A DNA stretch of 64,000 nt, taken from positions 6,092,958-6,156,957 of the forward strand of contig NC_067202.1 in the NCBI RefSeq assembly GCF_000699445.3, written 5' to 3'. A program made the translations under genes and the position numbers. Positions 35,880 to 47,219 of this stretch are shown piece after piece. Under the pieces are notes generated by a model. It made no database searches, was not told where the DNA came from, and worked only from the letters and a program-made list of their open reading frames with translations. This DNA comes from Schistosoma haematobium (taxonomy: Eukaryota; Platyhelminthes; Trematoda; Strigeidida; Schistosomatidae). Numbering within the stretch: position 1 is the stretch's first letter; each line of letters opens with the position of its first letter.

Positions 35880-36310
35880 AAAGATGGATAGTGGATAGTA
35901 TTGAAACTCAGGACGCGTGTTTCGTCCTATTTGGGACTCATCAGCTAGGTTTACGTGCATCCCACAGTTGATGGTCACTCTGTGATTCTAGTCCAGTATC
36001 GTTCGCTTCAAACTCCTTCTCACCATCCACTTAGCTACTGAGTCCTGATAGCCACTTGCTTGAGCAATGAGGTGAAGTTTAAGTTCACTTGATATTGTTT
36101 ACTTGAATTTTCCCATTGATGTTTAGGACTCCAATTAATCAGTCTCTTATTGGCATATGTGCATTTTTGCTTATGATGCTTGTGACTTAAGGCAATATCG
36201 AGGTAATCCTCACAGTATGCACATATGCTAATAAGAGAATGATCAATTGCAGTTTTCTAAACATCAATGAGAAAATTCAAGTAAACAATACCAAGTGAAT
36301 TGAAATATCA
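35880..36310 (-). mobile_element. H1 SMalpha-like element with palindromic 5' region
   Basis: Minus orientation: a ribozyme near 35906-35952 with CTGATGA, GTCC/GGAC stem II, GAAA and GTC present, but stem I weakened (ACCTAG against CTGAGT). The tRNA-like segment follows near 35985-36050. The 5' leader is then duplicated in inverted orientation: arms 36084-36164 and 36217-36301 with a loop of about 52 bp. Confidence 0.8.
35906..35952 (-). ncRNA. Hammerhead ribozyme (H1), core intact, stem I weak
   Basis: The catalytic core and stem II are complete. Stem I is only about three pairs, so cleavage may be slow or absent. Confidence 0.65.
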
Positions 36311-36364
36311 TTATTGATTACTGGTGATATTATTCAAGACAGTTTTTTATTAATTAAATATTCG

Positions 36365-36560
36365 TATCAGTGGTCTAATGGTTAAGCGTTCGTGGGCGAG
36401 ACTGATAGATCCTGGGTTCGAATCTCGCGAGGCAGGATCGTAGATGTGCACTGCCACTAAGGAGTCTCATAATAGGATAAAACGGCCGTCCAGTGCTTCC
36501 GAGTTTTCTATGATGGTCTAACTTCTGTTGACTCATGATTTCAATCTGTGAAAATAAAGA
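36365..36560 (+). mobile_element. H2 element, tRNA-like and ribozyme half
   Basis: Good A-box-like (TGGTCTAATGG) and B-box (GGGTTCGAATCTC) matches. The ribozyme core has CTAAGGA and AAAA for GAAA, so it is inactive. The 5' region is absent. Confidence 0.8.
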
Positions 36561-36564
36561 ACAA

Positions 36565-37270
36565 CTTGGCTGTTTCCTCTTCTTTTTTTCATTATTTTCA
36601 TTTTGTTCGTTACACAATTGAAGAGAAAACAACAAAATACAACAATCAATTAAAGGAAATGAATCGAGAAAATGTAGACATGTAAACATACATAAACACA
36701 ATAAGTTTACATGGATGAAAGCAAGAACAGACAAGAGAATGAAAGTTTACTGAGTATGTACATTTACACATACAGACACACACACACACACACATAAATA
36801 GACAGAATGTATCTAAACAAGTATTTGTATAGTAACCTTATAAACAGATTGTTTATTGGACAAGTGATGATGAGATAAGTTAGTACTTAGGAAATACTTT
36901 GGTCAGACATCATTATTATTATTAGTTTGCCGAATGTATATTATTTATGTATACAGAAAATCACAAGGTAAGTTGGATAAATATACACAGATACATATAA
37001 CTCAAGGCCATTGTTCTAGAATAAACAAAGTCTGTTAGCTAGGATTTCATCAATTGAATACTGACATACATTTAGCCTTCCTTTACACTTTAGACACATA
37101 CATAGACATACATAAATGAAAGTACATGCAGATTTATACAAATTTATGAATATACAATACTGTATTTATAAATGTCTTATAGAATTATATTGTCTCAATG
37201 ATTTTTAATAGTTGATTATATTATCGGCAAGGTTATTTAGTCTACTATTACTGTTTATTCTAGTTTTGGT
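36565..37270. other. AT-rich with a CA run
   Basis: A CA microsatellite occupies about 36775-36794. No gene seen. Confidence 0.45.
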
Positions 37271-37274
37271 TTTT

Positions 37275-37313
37275 TACTCACTCACTCACTCACTCACTCA
37301 CTCACTCAGTTGA

Positions 37314-37403
<90 letters not shown>
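37275..37403. repeat. Two adjacent tetranucleotide microsatellites
   Basis: ACTC units (37275-37308) are followed by about 22 CTTA units (37314-37403). The CTTA motif equals the complement of the RTE GTAA tail, but no element is attached here. Confidence 0.9.
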
Positions 37404-37404
37404 T

Positions 37405-37940
37405 CACCCATCTGATCTCACAGATTGACTCATTAATTATTACTGGTTGAAAATAGCAGTAGTTTTCAGGTATTATACTTAAACCTAGAATTAATAAGAA
37501 TATGGTAAGGCATATAGTTAAAAATTAATAATGAACTTAATGATGAGAAGTCATGTACTAAGATGAAACAACTAACCCTTTCCCCAACTGGGATCAATCT
37601 GTAATGAATAAAGCCTACAACTAAGCAAAGAAATAAGTAATTCCTAGAGTCATTATTCTTTTAGTATGTGTAGAGATGATTTAGTCAGAATTGAGAAAAC
37701 TACTTTCGAGTTTTAATGGGAAATTCAAAAGCGGATAAATTATATCTGGCATCATATAAGAAGTTCAATGACAAAACTTTTGTGCAGTACTCAACATATT
37801 GCAAATTATAATCATCTTTTTCATATGGTGAAAATAGCAGTGTGAAACATATCAGATGTTTACTGTTCTTATATAGATTACACAATAGCTAACATATCAA
37901 TCAACAGGGTCCGTTTTAATTCTAATTATTTTTAATGATA
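37405..37940. other. AT-rich, no gene seen
   Basis: Nothing recognised. Confidence 0.4.
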
Positions 37941-37944
37941 AATT

Positions 37945-38150
37945 TACCAATGGTATTAATGCCTGACTTCAACCAATTTAATAATCTAGAGGTTAAGTGT
38001 TTGCACGCGAAACCGAAGATCTTGGGTTCGAGTTTCACATGCGGAATCATGGATTCGCACTACTGAAGAGTCTTATACTAGGACAAAACGACTATCTGGT
38101 GCTTCCAAGTTTTTAATTATGGTCTGATATTAGTCGATTACGATCTCCGT
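37945..38150 (+). mobile_element. H2 element, tRNA-like and ribozyme half
   Basis: B-box-like GGGTTCGAGTTTC near 38025. The ribozyme remnant 'tactgaagagtcttatacta' with GGACAAAACGAC is inactive because CTGAAGA is followed by mutated GAAA. Confidence 0.7.
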
Positions 38151-38154
38151 CAGA

Positions 38155-38930
38155 ATTCAATGTTTGTATATCGATTACAAATCGATATAATGAGATTAAA
38201 ACTGTACAAGAAATAATGATTTCCATTAATGACTTCCGTTTTAGAATTTTTATCTTTTTAACTGTTCAACGAATTTCATAATCAATATTTTGTTGACTAT
38301 GAAGAATTTTCTATAAAATTATTAACTATAAATATATACCCAGTAAGACAGAAGTTTTACATTAGTTCTTAAAAGAACCAAATATCAAACAGATTCTTTA
38401 CAACATGAACAGTAAAGCTCAATCAAGATTCCTGGTAGACCATTGGTTATAAGAAGGATCCAGAAAAACATCTTACCTATGAATATATCTGTAATTAGTT
38501 AAATGAAGTTATTCAACGAAATTTACACTATTTCAAGATTGGAAAACTGATAATAAGCCTTCTAAAAATCATTCTACTCTGCCAGGTTTTATTACTTTTG
38601 TTGAAAAATAGATTTTATCTATTCAGAATCTTTGCATCACTGAAGAATGGATAACATTACTACTGAATAGTCAAATGGTAGTGTTCAGTTTTATGAAACA
38701 ATTGACCGAATATTGAGTAGCATTAGAGATATAGGATGGAATAGCTGGTTATACAAGGTTTTTCTTGGATTTCAATGTTATGTTGAACAGTAAATATCAA
38801 CAGGGGTTAACTATAACATTATGGTAACTTAATAGTCAGAGACTATGATTTGAGAAAGGCTGGAAAATAGTAAATATTAAGTATTATTCTGACATTTTTT
38901 ATGAACTGCTTATTGTAGGCTGGATTTCTG
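38155..38930. other. AT-rich, no gene seen
   Basis: Nothing recognised. Confidence 0.4.
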
Positions 38931-38934
38931 TGTT

Positions 38935-39140
38935 AGTTCGTTCGAGGTATTCAACAAGAAAGCCTGAATGATCTTGGGTTTTATACTAGTTGACACTTAT
39001 CAGAAAAGAATATCTGTAATCGTGACGGGAATTGACTATTCTCCTAAATTATTGACCATATTACAGCTTGGTTGACAGAATTTGACCAGCACCAACAGAT
39101 TGGACAAACATAGTATTAGTCATTGATCCATCCCACTTCA
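38935..39140 (-). mobile_element. H3 element, decayed
   Basis: Minus-oriented H3 order: 'gttcgaggtattcaacaaga', 'cttgggttttatactagttg', 'tctgtaatcgtgacgggaat' and 'ttacagcttggttgacaga'. The ribozyme core is not preserved. Confidence 0.6.
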
Positions 39141-39273
39141 TCTCAGTTCCTACAGTTGAACCCAAAAAAGCCAGACATTTTTTAGAAAGGAAAGGTACTA
39201 GGTTGGTCCAGCCGGACATATCAGTTCATGATCAAATGATAAGCAAGGGACACTGGCGAGTGCATGCTATTAG

Positions 39274-39274
<1 letters not shown>

Positions 39275-39338
<64 letters not shown>
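39275..39338. repeat. TA microsatellite
   Basis: About 32 uninterrupted TA units. Confidence 0.95.
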
Positions 39339-39339
<1 letters not shown>

Positions 39340-39895
39340 GGTAATCTTGAAGTTTGAACAGGCTGCGCATTACGTGTACAAGGGTACTTGTTCCTTAATT
39401 TAACTAAGTCTGCTTTTCAACCATTTATCTTGGACCATCGTGGTTGGTTTGTGATTGACGAGTATAAAAATATATCGTCTAATTTTTACAACGACCACAA
39501 CTAAGATTTCTGTCATTTTATGTCTTGTTATTGAGTCAGTATTCCTGATGTTATGATGTACAGGAGTAAATAATTGCTGGGTACTTTTTCACCATCACTT
39601 TCATCGTTAATCACTGTAATTATTAAGTTTTATACCAGATGATCCTGACTGAATCCTTTGTCTATTTAAATGACAGCTTTAATAAACCACGTATTCCGTC
39701 CACTGACTAGCGAGTGATTAGAAACCTGTTTCGTGAGTAAAACTATCAGTATTAAGTTTTGAGTCCGTTAATTGAGGTTACCATAATAACAGTATCTACT
39801 CAAAAATTACTCGAAACAATCCGAATGCAACTGAATTAACTTTTACAGATATTTGTACTTGGTTTAGAGTCATATTCTGAGTGTGAGGGTCAGTT
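39340..39895. other. AT-rich, no gene seen
   Basis: Nothing recognised. Confidence 0.4.
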
Positions 39896-39899
39896 ATAC

Positions 39900-40180
39900 T
39901 GTGGTGTGTGCTACTGATGTCGACAGATGTAAGTAGTATGTATCATCAATCGAAAGTGAAATACATGGTGGCAAAAGGTTAAGAAGATCGAAGAAAAAAG
40001 ACTGAGAACAGAGAATGATTGCTGTGGAAATGAAAAAGCAGTGAAGTCTGAGACGATTGATTGGCATTTTGCAAATGAAGAATTTACTGTATGGTTCTCA
40101 GATTTTACTGAGATGTTCTGTAATTTCGTGTTGAAGTACATCCGATTGTCCCCACTTGTGTTCTCGTTCACTACAATGCT
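39900..40180 (+). repeat. D dispersed repeat, copy 5
   Basis: Starts 'gtggtgtgtgctactgatgt' and ends 'gtgttctcgttcactac'. It is among the best-kept copies. Overlapping short frames on both strands are not genes. Confidence 0.85.
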
Positions 40181-40324
40181 ACCTGTCTGTTTAGGTCAAA
40201 GTGGTTTGCGAGAGGTCCAAATATAAGGCTTAGTGTTTGAAAGTCGATGGTTTTAATTATCAGGTCACTGCTCCGAAAATTTCATGTATCATTTTTGTCC
40301 TGTATATAGGGTTGTAATTTTGTC

Positions 40325-40708
40325 AATAGGGGTTCGTGGAAATTGTTAAATTGTTAAAATTTACAAAACGGACTGGTCTTAGTTCAATAACTATTGGAAA
40401 AGAAGAAACATTGGAGAGTTCTTTCGTTATAATATAGAATACCTCACTAATGTACATCCATAACTTCACCGGTGGTGGATAATTATCAATCTAACTCAAT
40501 AGAAGATGATCGCACTATATCATGAATTGATTGAAGTTGAACATTCACACCACCGAGTTCTGACTTACTGCTTCAAAGGCTTGAACGCTTGCAGTGTGAT
40601 CTGATAGTCCTCGGTTTGTTCTTAAGTGAGATAATAAGTGGTTGATACCGAGGAGTCATGTATTAGGACGAGACATTAATCCAGTTCTTCTCGTTTTTCA
40701 ATGGTTAC
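40325..40708 (+). mobile_element. H2 element, decayed full-length copy
   Basis: Begins at 'ggggttcgtggaaattgtta', includes the 5' region, linker and a damaged tRNA-like segment, and ends with 'accgaggagtcatgtattag' and GACGAGACATTAATCCAG. It is followed at once by another H2 in the same orientation. Confidence 0.65.
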
Positions 40709-40711
40709 CAG

Positions 40712-41045
40712 TGTAGGGGTTGTGGAGATTATTAAGTTTTTGATTGAGATTATGAACCGATTGATGTTAGACCACCGTTGGAAACCTGAAAGCAATTTAC
40801 GGCCGTTTCGTCCTATTGTGGGATTGGTTGATGTTAGACACTAACAACATTGGATGCCGGCTCAGTGTTCCAGTAGGTTAAGCATCCATGAGCGAGACTA
40901 AAAGCCCTGGGTTCGAATCCCACGAGCGGGATCGTGGATGCGCAATGCTGAGGAGTCCCATAATACGACGAAACGACCGTCCAGTGCTCCCAGGTTTCCA
41001 ACGGTGGTCTAACATCAATCGGTTCATGTTTTCAATGGTTGTTTA
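40712..41045 (+). mobile_element. H2 element with inverted termini containing ribozyme sequence
   Basis: The left arm (40735-40830) is the inverted complement of the right arm and includes an antisense piece of the ribozyme itself ('acggccgtttcgtcctattg'). The tRNA-like segment is good (GGGTTCGAATCCC at 40909-40921), and the sense ribozyme lies at 40942-40987. Confidence 0.85.
40942..40987 (+). ncRNA. Hammerhead ribozyme (H2), core intact
   Basis: GCAATG, CTGAGGA, stem II GTC/GAC, GAAA, short stem III CGACCG, GTC, CAGTGC. Stem I has one A-G mismatch out of six, and stem II has lost one pair compared with the family consensus. This is the best sense-strand H2 ribozyme in the window. Confidence 0.7.
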
Positions 41046-41255
41046 AACAAGCTTAGTTCATATACTTAGTCAATTGTTTTAATGAATACTTCTGTGTACA
41101 TATAGCTATCAATTCAAAATGTCGTCAGTTATTTGTAAATGTTCGATGTTTTTTTTTAAATGATTGGCTGCCACAATTCTTCAAGGTTTATAATTCAACT
41201 ACTTACTAATTCTAATCAGTAGTTATATAAACACAAGTTTTGCGAATAAAATTAT

Positions 41256-42313
41256 GGCGAGACTCTAATTTAGCGACGACCTTGGAACGAATCTTTAATG
41301 ACCTTGACAATTATTAGCCAATCAGAAGACAGTTAGTATAAAGTGAGAATATATTGTAAGTAATGAATTACAGTGGATATTCTTCTTTTACATGATTTAA
41401 AAACTTGTTAAGGTTTGATGAAGGTTCAGAGGCTCTGAATTCATAATGCATATTGTATAGAAACTCGTCCATAGGGTTAGTGGTTAGGGTTGTAGCCTGT
41501 CAATAGACACTTCTTCTCTAAAATCCGATGTAAACCGATCGCATGTTAGCACCCTAACCCCAACCTTAACCTAACCCTAATCTAACCCTAACCTCAACCT
41601 AACCCTAATCTAACCCGAACCCAAACCTTAACCTAACCCTAACCTTAACCCTAAACCCTAATCTAAGCCTAACCTTAACCTAACCCCAAACCCTAATCTA
41701 ACCCTAACCTTAACCTAACCCTAAACCCTAATCTAACCCTAAACCCTAACCTTAGCCCTAAACGCTAATCTAACCCTAACTCTAACCTAACCCTAACCAT
41801 AACCCTAAACCTTAACCTAACCCTAAACCCTAATCTAACCCTAAACCCTAATCTAACCCTAAACCCTAACCTTAGCCCTAAACCCTAATCTAACCCTAAC
41901 CTTAACCTAACCCTTAACCCTAACCTTAACCCCAAACGCTAACCCTATGGACGAGTTTCTATACAATATGCATTATGAATTCAGAACTTCTGAGCCTTTA
42001 TCAAACCTCAACAAGTTTTTAAATCATGTAAAAAAAGAATATCCACTGTAATTCATTACTTTCTTGTAATATATTTTTACTTTATACTGTCTTCTGATTG
42101 GCTAATAATTGAAATTGCTCAAACGCTTCTCATTGGCTCGTCCCTAAATTAGAGTCTCGCCGTCCCATCTGTTTTAACCTCTCATTAATCACCTCCTCTC
42201 TAAAATCCGCTGTGAACCGACCGTATGTTAGCATCGCGTGTTGAACTTGGCTCTGTGACCTCGAAATTGCTCAAACGCTTCTGATTGGCTCGTCGCTAAA
42301 TTAGAGTCTCGCC
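41256..42313. mobile_element. Foldback DNA transposon, Merlin-like ends, TSD AAAATTAT
   Basis: A 1058-bp element. The exact 8-bp duplication AAAATTAT lies at 41248-41255 and 42314-42321. Perfect 24-bp terminal inverted repeats start GGCGAGACTC (41256-41279 and 42290-42313). A second, 173-bp inverted pair (41308-41480 and 41939-42111) flanks a telomere-like core. The right end has a tandem duplicate of the terminus (ending at 42161). There is no open frame, so it is non-autonomous. Terminal GGCG and 8-bp duplications fit the Merlin superfamily, known in schistosomes; hAT also makes 8-bp duplications but has different ends. The superfamily assignment is an inference. Confidence 0.85.
41551..41946. 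repeat. Interstitial telomere-like repeat array
   Basis: About 395 bp of CCCTAA-type units with variants (CCTAAT, CCTTAA, CCCAAA) in higher-order combinations. It lies wholly inside the foldback transposon rather than at a chromosome end. Schistosome telomeres are TTAGGG, so the units are telomere-like but degenerate. Confidence 0.9.
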
Positions 42314-42324
42314 AAAATTATTTT

Positions 42325-43015
42325 AATAAAAGTATGCTCGGTTTTGATTTTAGCTTTCATGATGAATTCAATATACATAAACAGTCATGCCTTGAAATAG
42401 GAATTGGACCTATGGCAAGACACTAGCCTCGAAACCTGATTATCTAGGCATTATTAGCAAAAAGCCATAACTCAGTGTAACATTTGAATATTGTAGAAAA
42501 CTAATAGAAAATCATACCCGTTTATCTTTACTAAGAATATGGATTCATGTAACTTAAGATATGTCGATCTAGTCAAACTGATATTGTGTAATCATCTTCT
42601 TATAAATGCGCAAACGTATCCTTTCGTTACATAAATAAAAGACTACAGAAGTAATCACTAACTAACATAATTACTTCTTTTGATTCAAACACCAAAAAGA
42701 CAACAGTTCAGAAAGACAAATTCAACACGATGATGTTATGTCAAATAGAAGAAACACTTTAGTGGAGAACATAAATGGGTTGTCCGCCTAATTACACTTA
42801 AAAACTGACTAGAAGTTAAACAATATGTCATGTTATCGTCAATAAAATCAGTCAGGCCAATAGCGGTCATGAATTTAACTGAAAAAATACCATTTTTAAT
42901 TTGGAATTAAGAGGAGTTGAAGTATACCGAAAACATTTTTCTAACTTTAAGTTAGTGAACATAGCAAGGTAGATTTCATTTACCAATCGATAATGACTCA
43001 GGCAATTAATCAAAT
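42325..43015. other. AT-rich, no gene seen
   Basis: Nothing recognised. Confidence 0.4.
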
Positions 43016-43017
43016 GG

Positions 43018-43235
43018 TAATCATGAACCAATCAATTTTAGAACACTATTAAAAAACCTGAAGGCACTGAACTCTTAAGCAATGCGCATCTATGATCTTG
43101 AGAGTCTGAAGGTCCTGGGTTTGAATTCCGTGTATAGGGTCATTGATGAGCATTGATAGGGAGTCCCATATTAGGACGTGACGTCTGTGGAGTGCTTCCA
43201 GGTTTCCATTGATCGGTTCATGAATTCAATGATGT
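43018..43235 (+). mobile_element. H2 element, deleted copy
   Basis: A short left arm ('aaaaaacctgaaggcactga') leads directly to the tRNA-like segment (GGGTTTGAATTCC) and a ribozyme remnant ('tagggagtcccatattagga', GACGTGACG). The core is lost. Confidence 0.65.
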
Positions 43236-43239
43236 TTTT

Positions 43240-43500
43240 TCTTTGTCCACTGACTTATTTGACTATAAATACTGTTAGACGACCAACCATGCATATTATG
43301 TCATAATTTGTAAAATATATTGGTGAAAGTATAATTTATTGACAACCTTCGGTAACGCTTATAACGAGGTTGAGAAATTTTAGTTGAATTTTGGCCAGCA
43401 AGAATACAGGTGATGAAAATAGATACTTCAGTATATAAAAACTCAAAAAGCTTGTAGCTGGAATATATGATTACTGAGTTTTAGGAGATATTCATACATA
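43240..43500. other. AT-rich, no gene seen
   Basis: Nothing recognised. Confidence 0.4.
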
Positions 43501-43506
43501 TGCAAT

Positions 43507-44101
<595 letters not shown>

Positions 44102-44149
44102 ACAGATCTATTTATCTAAGATCACCTAAGATCAGTCTGTGGTGTAAAC

Positions 44150-44520
44150 TACTGGAGTTCAACAACCTCCACAAACTCCCTATAATATTAATAATGATAT
44201 GGCCCCTAGTGACTAACATCAAGCAGTTAACCTTGGAGTTGTAGCATATTGGATGTGAGCCATTTACTCACTAATGTCTTTGGGAGATAGTTATATAATA
44301 CTGCAAACTAAATGAAGCAATCTATGTATACAACAGTAAGCCAACTTGACAGTCTTATGGTTGAATGCTCTCAGCAGGATCTGATGATACTGGATTCAAC
44401 CCACTATTAAGTGACAATTATTCACTTTTGAGAAGTTCTATACTACGACTAAACAGCTATCCAGTATTCATAATTACTATGGTGGTAAATATAATCAATT
44501 CAAAAAATAAATTTCAATAA
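44150..44520 (+). mobile_element. H2 element, heavily decayed
   Basis: 'gcccctagtgactaacatca' (5' region), a poor tRNA-like segment with GGATTCAACCC, then 'ttttgagaagttctatacta' and GACTAAACAGCTATCCAG. A 3' end in inverted orientation precedes it (44160-44185). Confidence 0.5.
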
Positions 44521-44524
44521 AACT

Positions 44525-44960
44525 AATGAATATTGACAAATGTCATTCATATTCACCGGTATTATATTTAACCAATCAAAATCAACAATGAATTTGGTAC
44601 CGCTTCCGTTTTTCAATCTGTGTACAGTATCAAGGATTAATTAAAGTGAACGAATATTACACAGAATAGTATAATTTTCACTAGAATTACTTTTTTTTCC
44701 ATTCGGCATATTGAGATGCGCTACAGTGTGCTATTCACAGAAGATATAATGTAGACAACTACTTCACTGAGAATTACACATTCATTTGCAGTATTATTGA
44801 CACCCTAAATTCACCATCTCAAAATTAAAAAAAAATGTTTGGAAATGCTATATTAAACATTGAAAAATAAATGGTTAACTCCACATACATTGATAACGAT
44901 AATTAGAAATAAAGTCTGTTTACTGTAATTAAAATAGACATTATATTGGACTTTTTGTAA
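44525..44960. other. AT-rich, no gene seen
   Basis: Nothing recognised. Confidence 0.4.
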
Positions 44961-44964
44961 GCAA

Positions 44965-45180
44965 TGATGAATAGTGGCTAGCAGTGGAATCCAGGACGTG
45001 CGTTTCGTCCTATAGGGGACTCGTCAGCTGGATGTATCTGCACCTCAGAGTTGATGTTCACTCTGGGACTCGAACCCAATACCATTCGCTTCAAACGCCA
45101 TGGCGTTATCCACTCAGGTACTGAGTTCTGATAGCCACTCAATGGGAAGATACAAGCCAAACAATACCAAGTGAATTATA
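44965..45180 (-). mobile_element. H1 SMalpha-like hammerhead SINE, intact ribozyme
   Basis: Minus orientation: tRNA-like segment with B box GGGTTCGAGTCCC (near 45066-45078) and an A-box-like region near 45112, then the ribozyme and 3' part. It is among the best-preserved H1 copies here. Confidence 0.85.
44989..45033 (-). ncRNA. Hammerhead ribozyme (H1), intact
   Basis: On the minus strand ATCCAG and CTGGAT pair perfectly. CTGACGA, stem II GTCC/GGAC, GAAA, CGCACG and GTC are all present. Confidence 0.9.
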
Positions 45181-45261
45181 TTGGACTGTTTAATGATAGA
45201 TAGACAGATTGTTAGTGACATTATATTAGTGAATTATTTATTCAAATAAAAACTACGTTAT

Positions 45262-45602
45262 AATGGTGGATATGGAGGATCCACCTAACGGAGTTGGTAA
45301 ACCCTGATTCCAAACCAATACTGTACATGGGCTACAGGATACTGAAGAAACAAATGGCTTATCAACCTATTATTGGTCATCGGCTATCATCGGACTGTAT
45401 CTCCTAACGTTATTCCACTGACTTGTAGATTAGACCTTTAGGTCAGAGGCTCCAGGTGTGGCTCTTTAAGAAAACCACCTGTTTCGGTTTGGGTATCCGG
45501 GTAGTATCCCAGCCGTTACACAAGTCGAATGATTTATGTGGCACATCTATATTTGGTGCCTCCTTGTACCAATGTTTATGTGTTTAATTAAATAAATAAA
45601 AT
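45262..45602 (+). mobile_element. R retroelement, plus copy of an inverted pair
   Basis: 5'-truncated, starting at 'ggtggatatggaggatccac' and ending with an AAATA-type tail. It is nearly identical over about 330 bp to the inverted complement of 46690-47025. The two share rare variants, such as 'gtggctctttaagaaaacca', not seen in other R copies. Confidence 0.85.
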
Positions 45603-45624
45603 AATGTTATAATATTCATATGAT

Positions 45625-45800
45625 GTTGTATGCTTGTATCTTCGCATTGTTGTTTAGGACTGCAATCGATCAGTTTCTTATTGGTATATATGCACCCTGT
45701 GCGGATTGCATCGATATTGCCTTAAGTCACAAGCATTATAAGCAACGATGGTTAGTGGATAGCAATGGAATCCAGGACGCGCGTTTCATCCTATTATAAT
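45625..45800 (-). mobile_element. H1 element, 3' half only
   Basis: Minus-oriented H1 sequence ('ggactgcaatcgatcagttt', 'gccttaagtcacaagcatta', 'gcaatggaatccaggacgcg') that breaks inside the ribozyme at 45798. Half the core is missing, so it is inactive. Confidence 0.75.
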
Positions 45801-45804
45801 ATTT

Positions 45805-46540
45805 ACTAGTACAGAATAAGTATGTAATTTTGTTGTGTCATTTTTGTCACAATAAAATATCTCAGCATGGGTACAAAAACATAATTTTTGTTATTCATTT
45901 GTTACTCTTGTTTACAATGTAGACAATTCAGTTTGTTGTGAATGATGTTACCTTGATAAACATGATGATGATGATTTCGGAGATTATTTAATTGTGTAGG
46001 TAGTATTTGTCACAATTTCCCATTAGTTAAATTCTCTTCGAATTTTGTTTAAATCACGTTGCAATGTAGACATTAGTTGATATTATATATACTATGTTCT
46101 TGCTTTCAGTGTTTAGAGGCAGTTGACAGAAGCCGCTCAACTCATAGCTCCAACTAATGAACATCAATAGACGGTGAATACAAATGACAATTCATCTAGA
46201 CTAGCTGATCACATTGCAACCAAGTGAAAGGAATTCAAACAGGGTCATTAAAAATTAGGCAAGCATAACATTGGTAACTACTTAATGATTCATCAATTGT
46301 AACTGTTTGTTGTAGTATAATATTTATAAATTTAAAAAGTTGATTTGGCCCTCTTGGATAAACTGTATTCGCGAGACCCAGAATATTTCTTGAAAAAAGC
46401 TCAAAGGGGGCCCTGAAAACGCTGGGAGATATTTTATTCAATCAACATTGAACAGAATTTTCTCAGAAACACCTAGAAAGCGAAGAGTCACGTGTCACAT
46501 TTCTGACTGGATGATTACCTATCCCACTACTATGTTTAAT
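45805..46540. other. AT-rich, unassigned
   Basis: Short GAT run near 45963. No gene recognised; the minus frame at 46235-46441 has no domain. Confidence 0.35.
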
Positions 46541-46544
46541 AGAG

Positions 46545-46590
46545 TTCCAGAACCTTCCAGAAGCCCAAGGCCATTTGAAATGCTATAAAT
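46545..46590 (+). promoter_or_regulatory. Perfect heat-shock element plus TATA box
   Basis: Positions 46545-46562 read TTCCAGAACCTTCCAGAA, an exact four-unit match to the HSF site TTCnnGAAnnTTCnnGAA. A TATA box (CTATAAATA) follows at 46583-46591, a typical proximal spacing. No gene is evident downstream: the first ATG (46619) opens a two-codon frame, and an R element begins at about 46680. It may be the promoter of an unrecognised non-coding or retroviral-type element. Confidence 0.6.
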
Positions 46591-46684
46591 ACCCTCAATT
46601 TTCTGTACATAAGCTAACCATGGAGTAAAATGTTCTTTCCACATTTCGTGCATTTTCTCTCGTGTTCAAGTTATTGTGTTTATT

Positions 46685-47215
46685 TATTTATCTAATTAAA
46701 CATATAAGCATTGGTACAAGGAGGCACCAAATATAGATGTGCCACATAAATCATTCGACTTGTGTAACGGCTGGGATACTACCCGGATACCCAAACCGAA
46801 ACAGGTGGTTTTCTTAAAGAGCCACACCTGGAGCCTCTGACCTAAAGGTCTAATCTACAAGTCAGTGGAATAACGTTAGGAGATACAGTCCGATGATAGC
46901 CGATGACCAATAATAGGTTGATAAGCCATTTGTTTCTTCAGTATCCTGTAGCCCATGTACAGTATTGGTTTGGAATCAGGGTTTACCAACTCCGTTAAGT
47001 GGATCCTCCGTGTCCACCAACCGGTTTTAAGCTCCGGACATTCACTTTTCATCATTTCAATTTGGTAATCAACACCTCTGCTGCGAGAAGGCAGTGAGTA
47101 GGACTACCGTGACAGTGGCTGTATACGCATGGCTATGTGACAGCATTTCGAGAAGGAGAGTTGACTCTTCCTACCCTCGGCCATTCCAGGGCCTTTGGGG
47201 GCAAGTGTAGATTTG
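46685..47215 (-). mobile_element. R retroelement, near full length, minus copy of an inverted pair
   Basis: Extends from 'ccaaaggccctggaatggcc' (about 47200) to the tail at 46681. It contains every R block. See the partner at 45262-45602. Confidence 0.85.
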
Positions 47216-47219
47216 GCTT

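Noticed and set aside
36365..36440. Possible functional tRNA gene with good A and B boxes
   Set aside because: It has no acceptor stem or anticodon arm, and the same sequence recurs as part of H2. It is a tRNA-derived SINE promoter.
37275..37403. RTE insertion marked by the CTTA run
   Set aside because: No RTE sequence adjoins the run on either side, so it is a plain microsatellite.
41551..41946. True chromosome end or fusion point
   Set aside because: The telomere-like array is degenerate, sits inside a transposon with target duplication and terminal repeats, and ordinary repeats continue on both sides.
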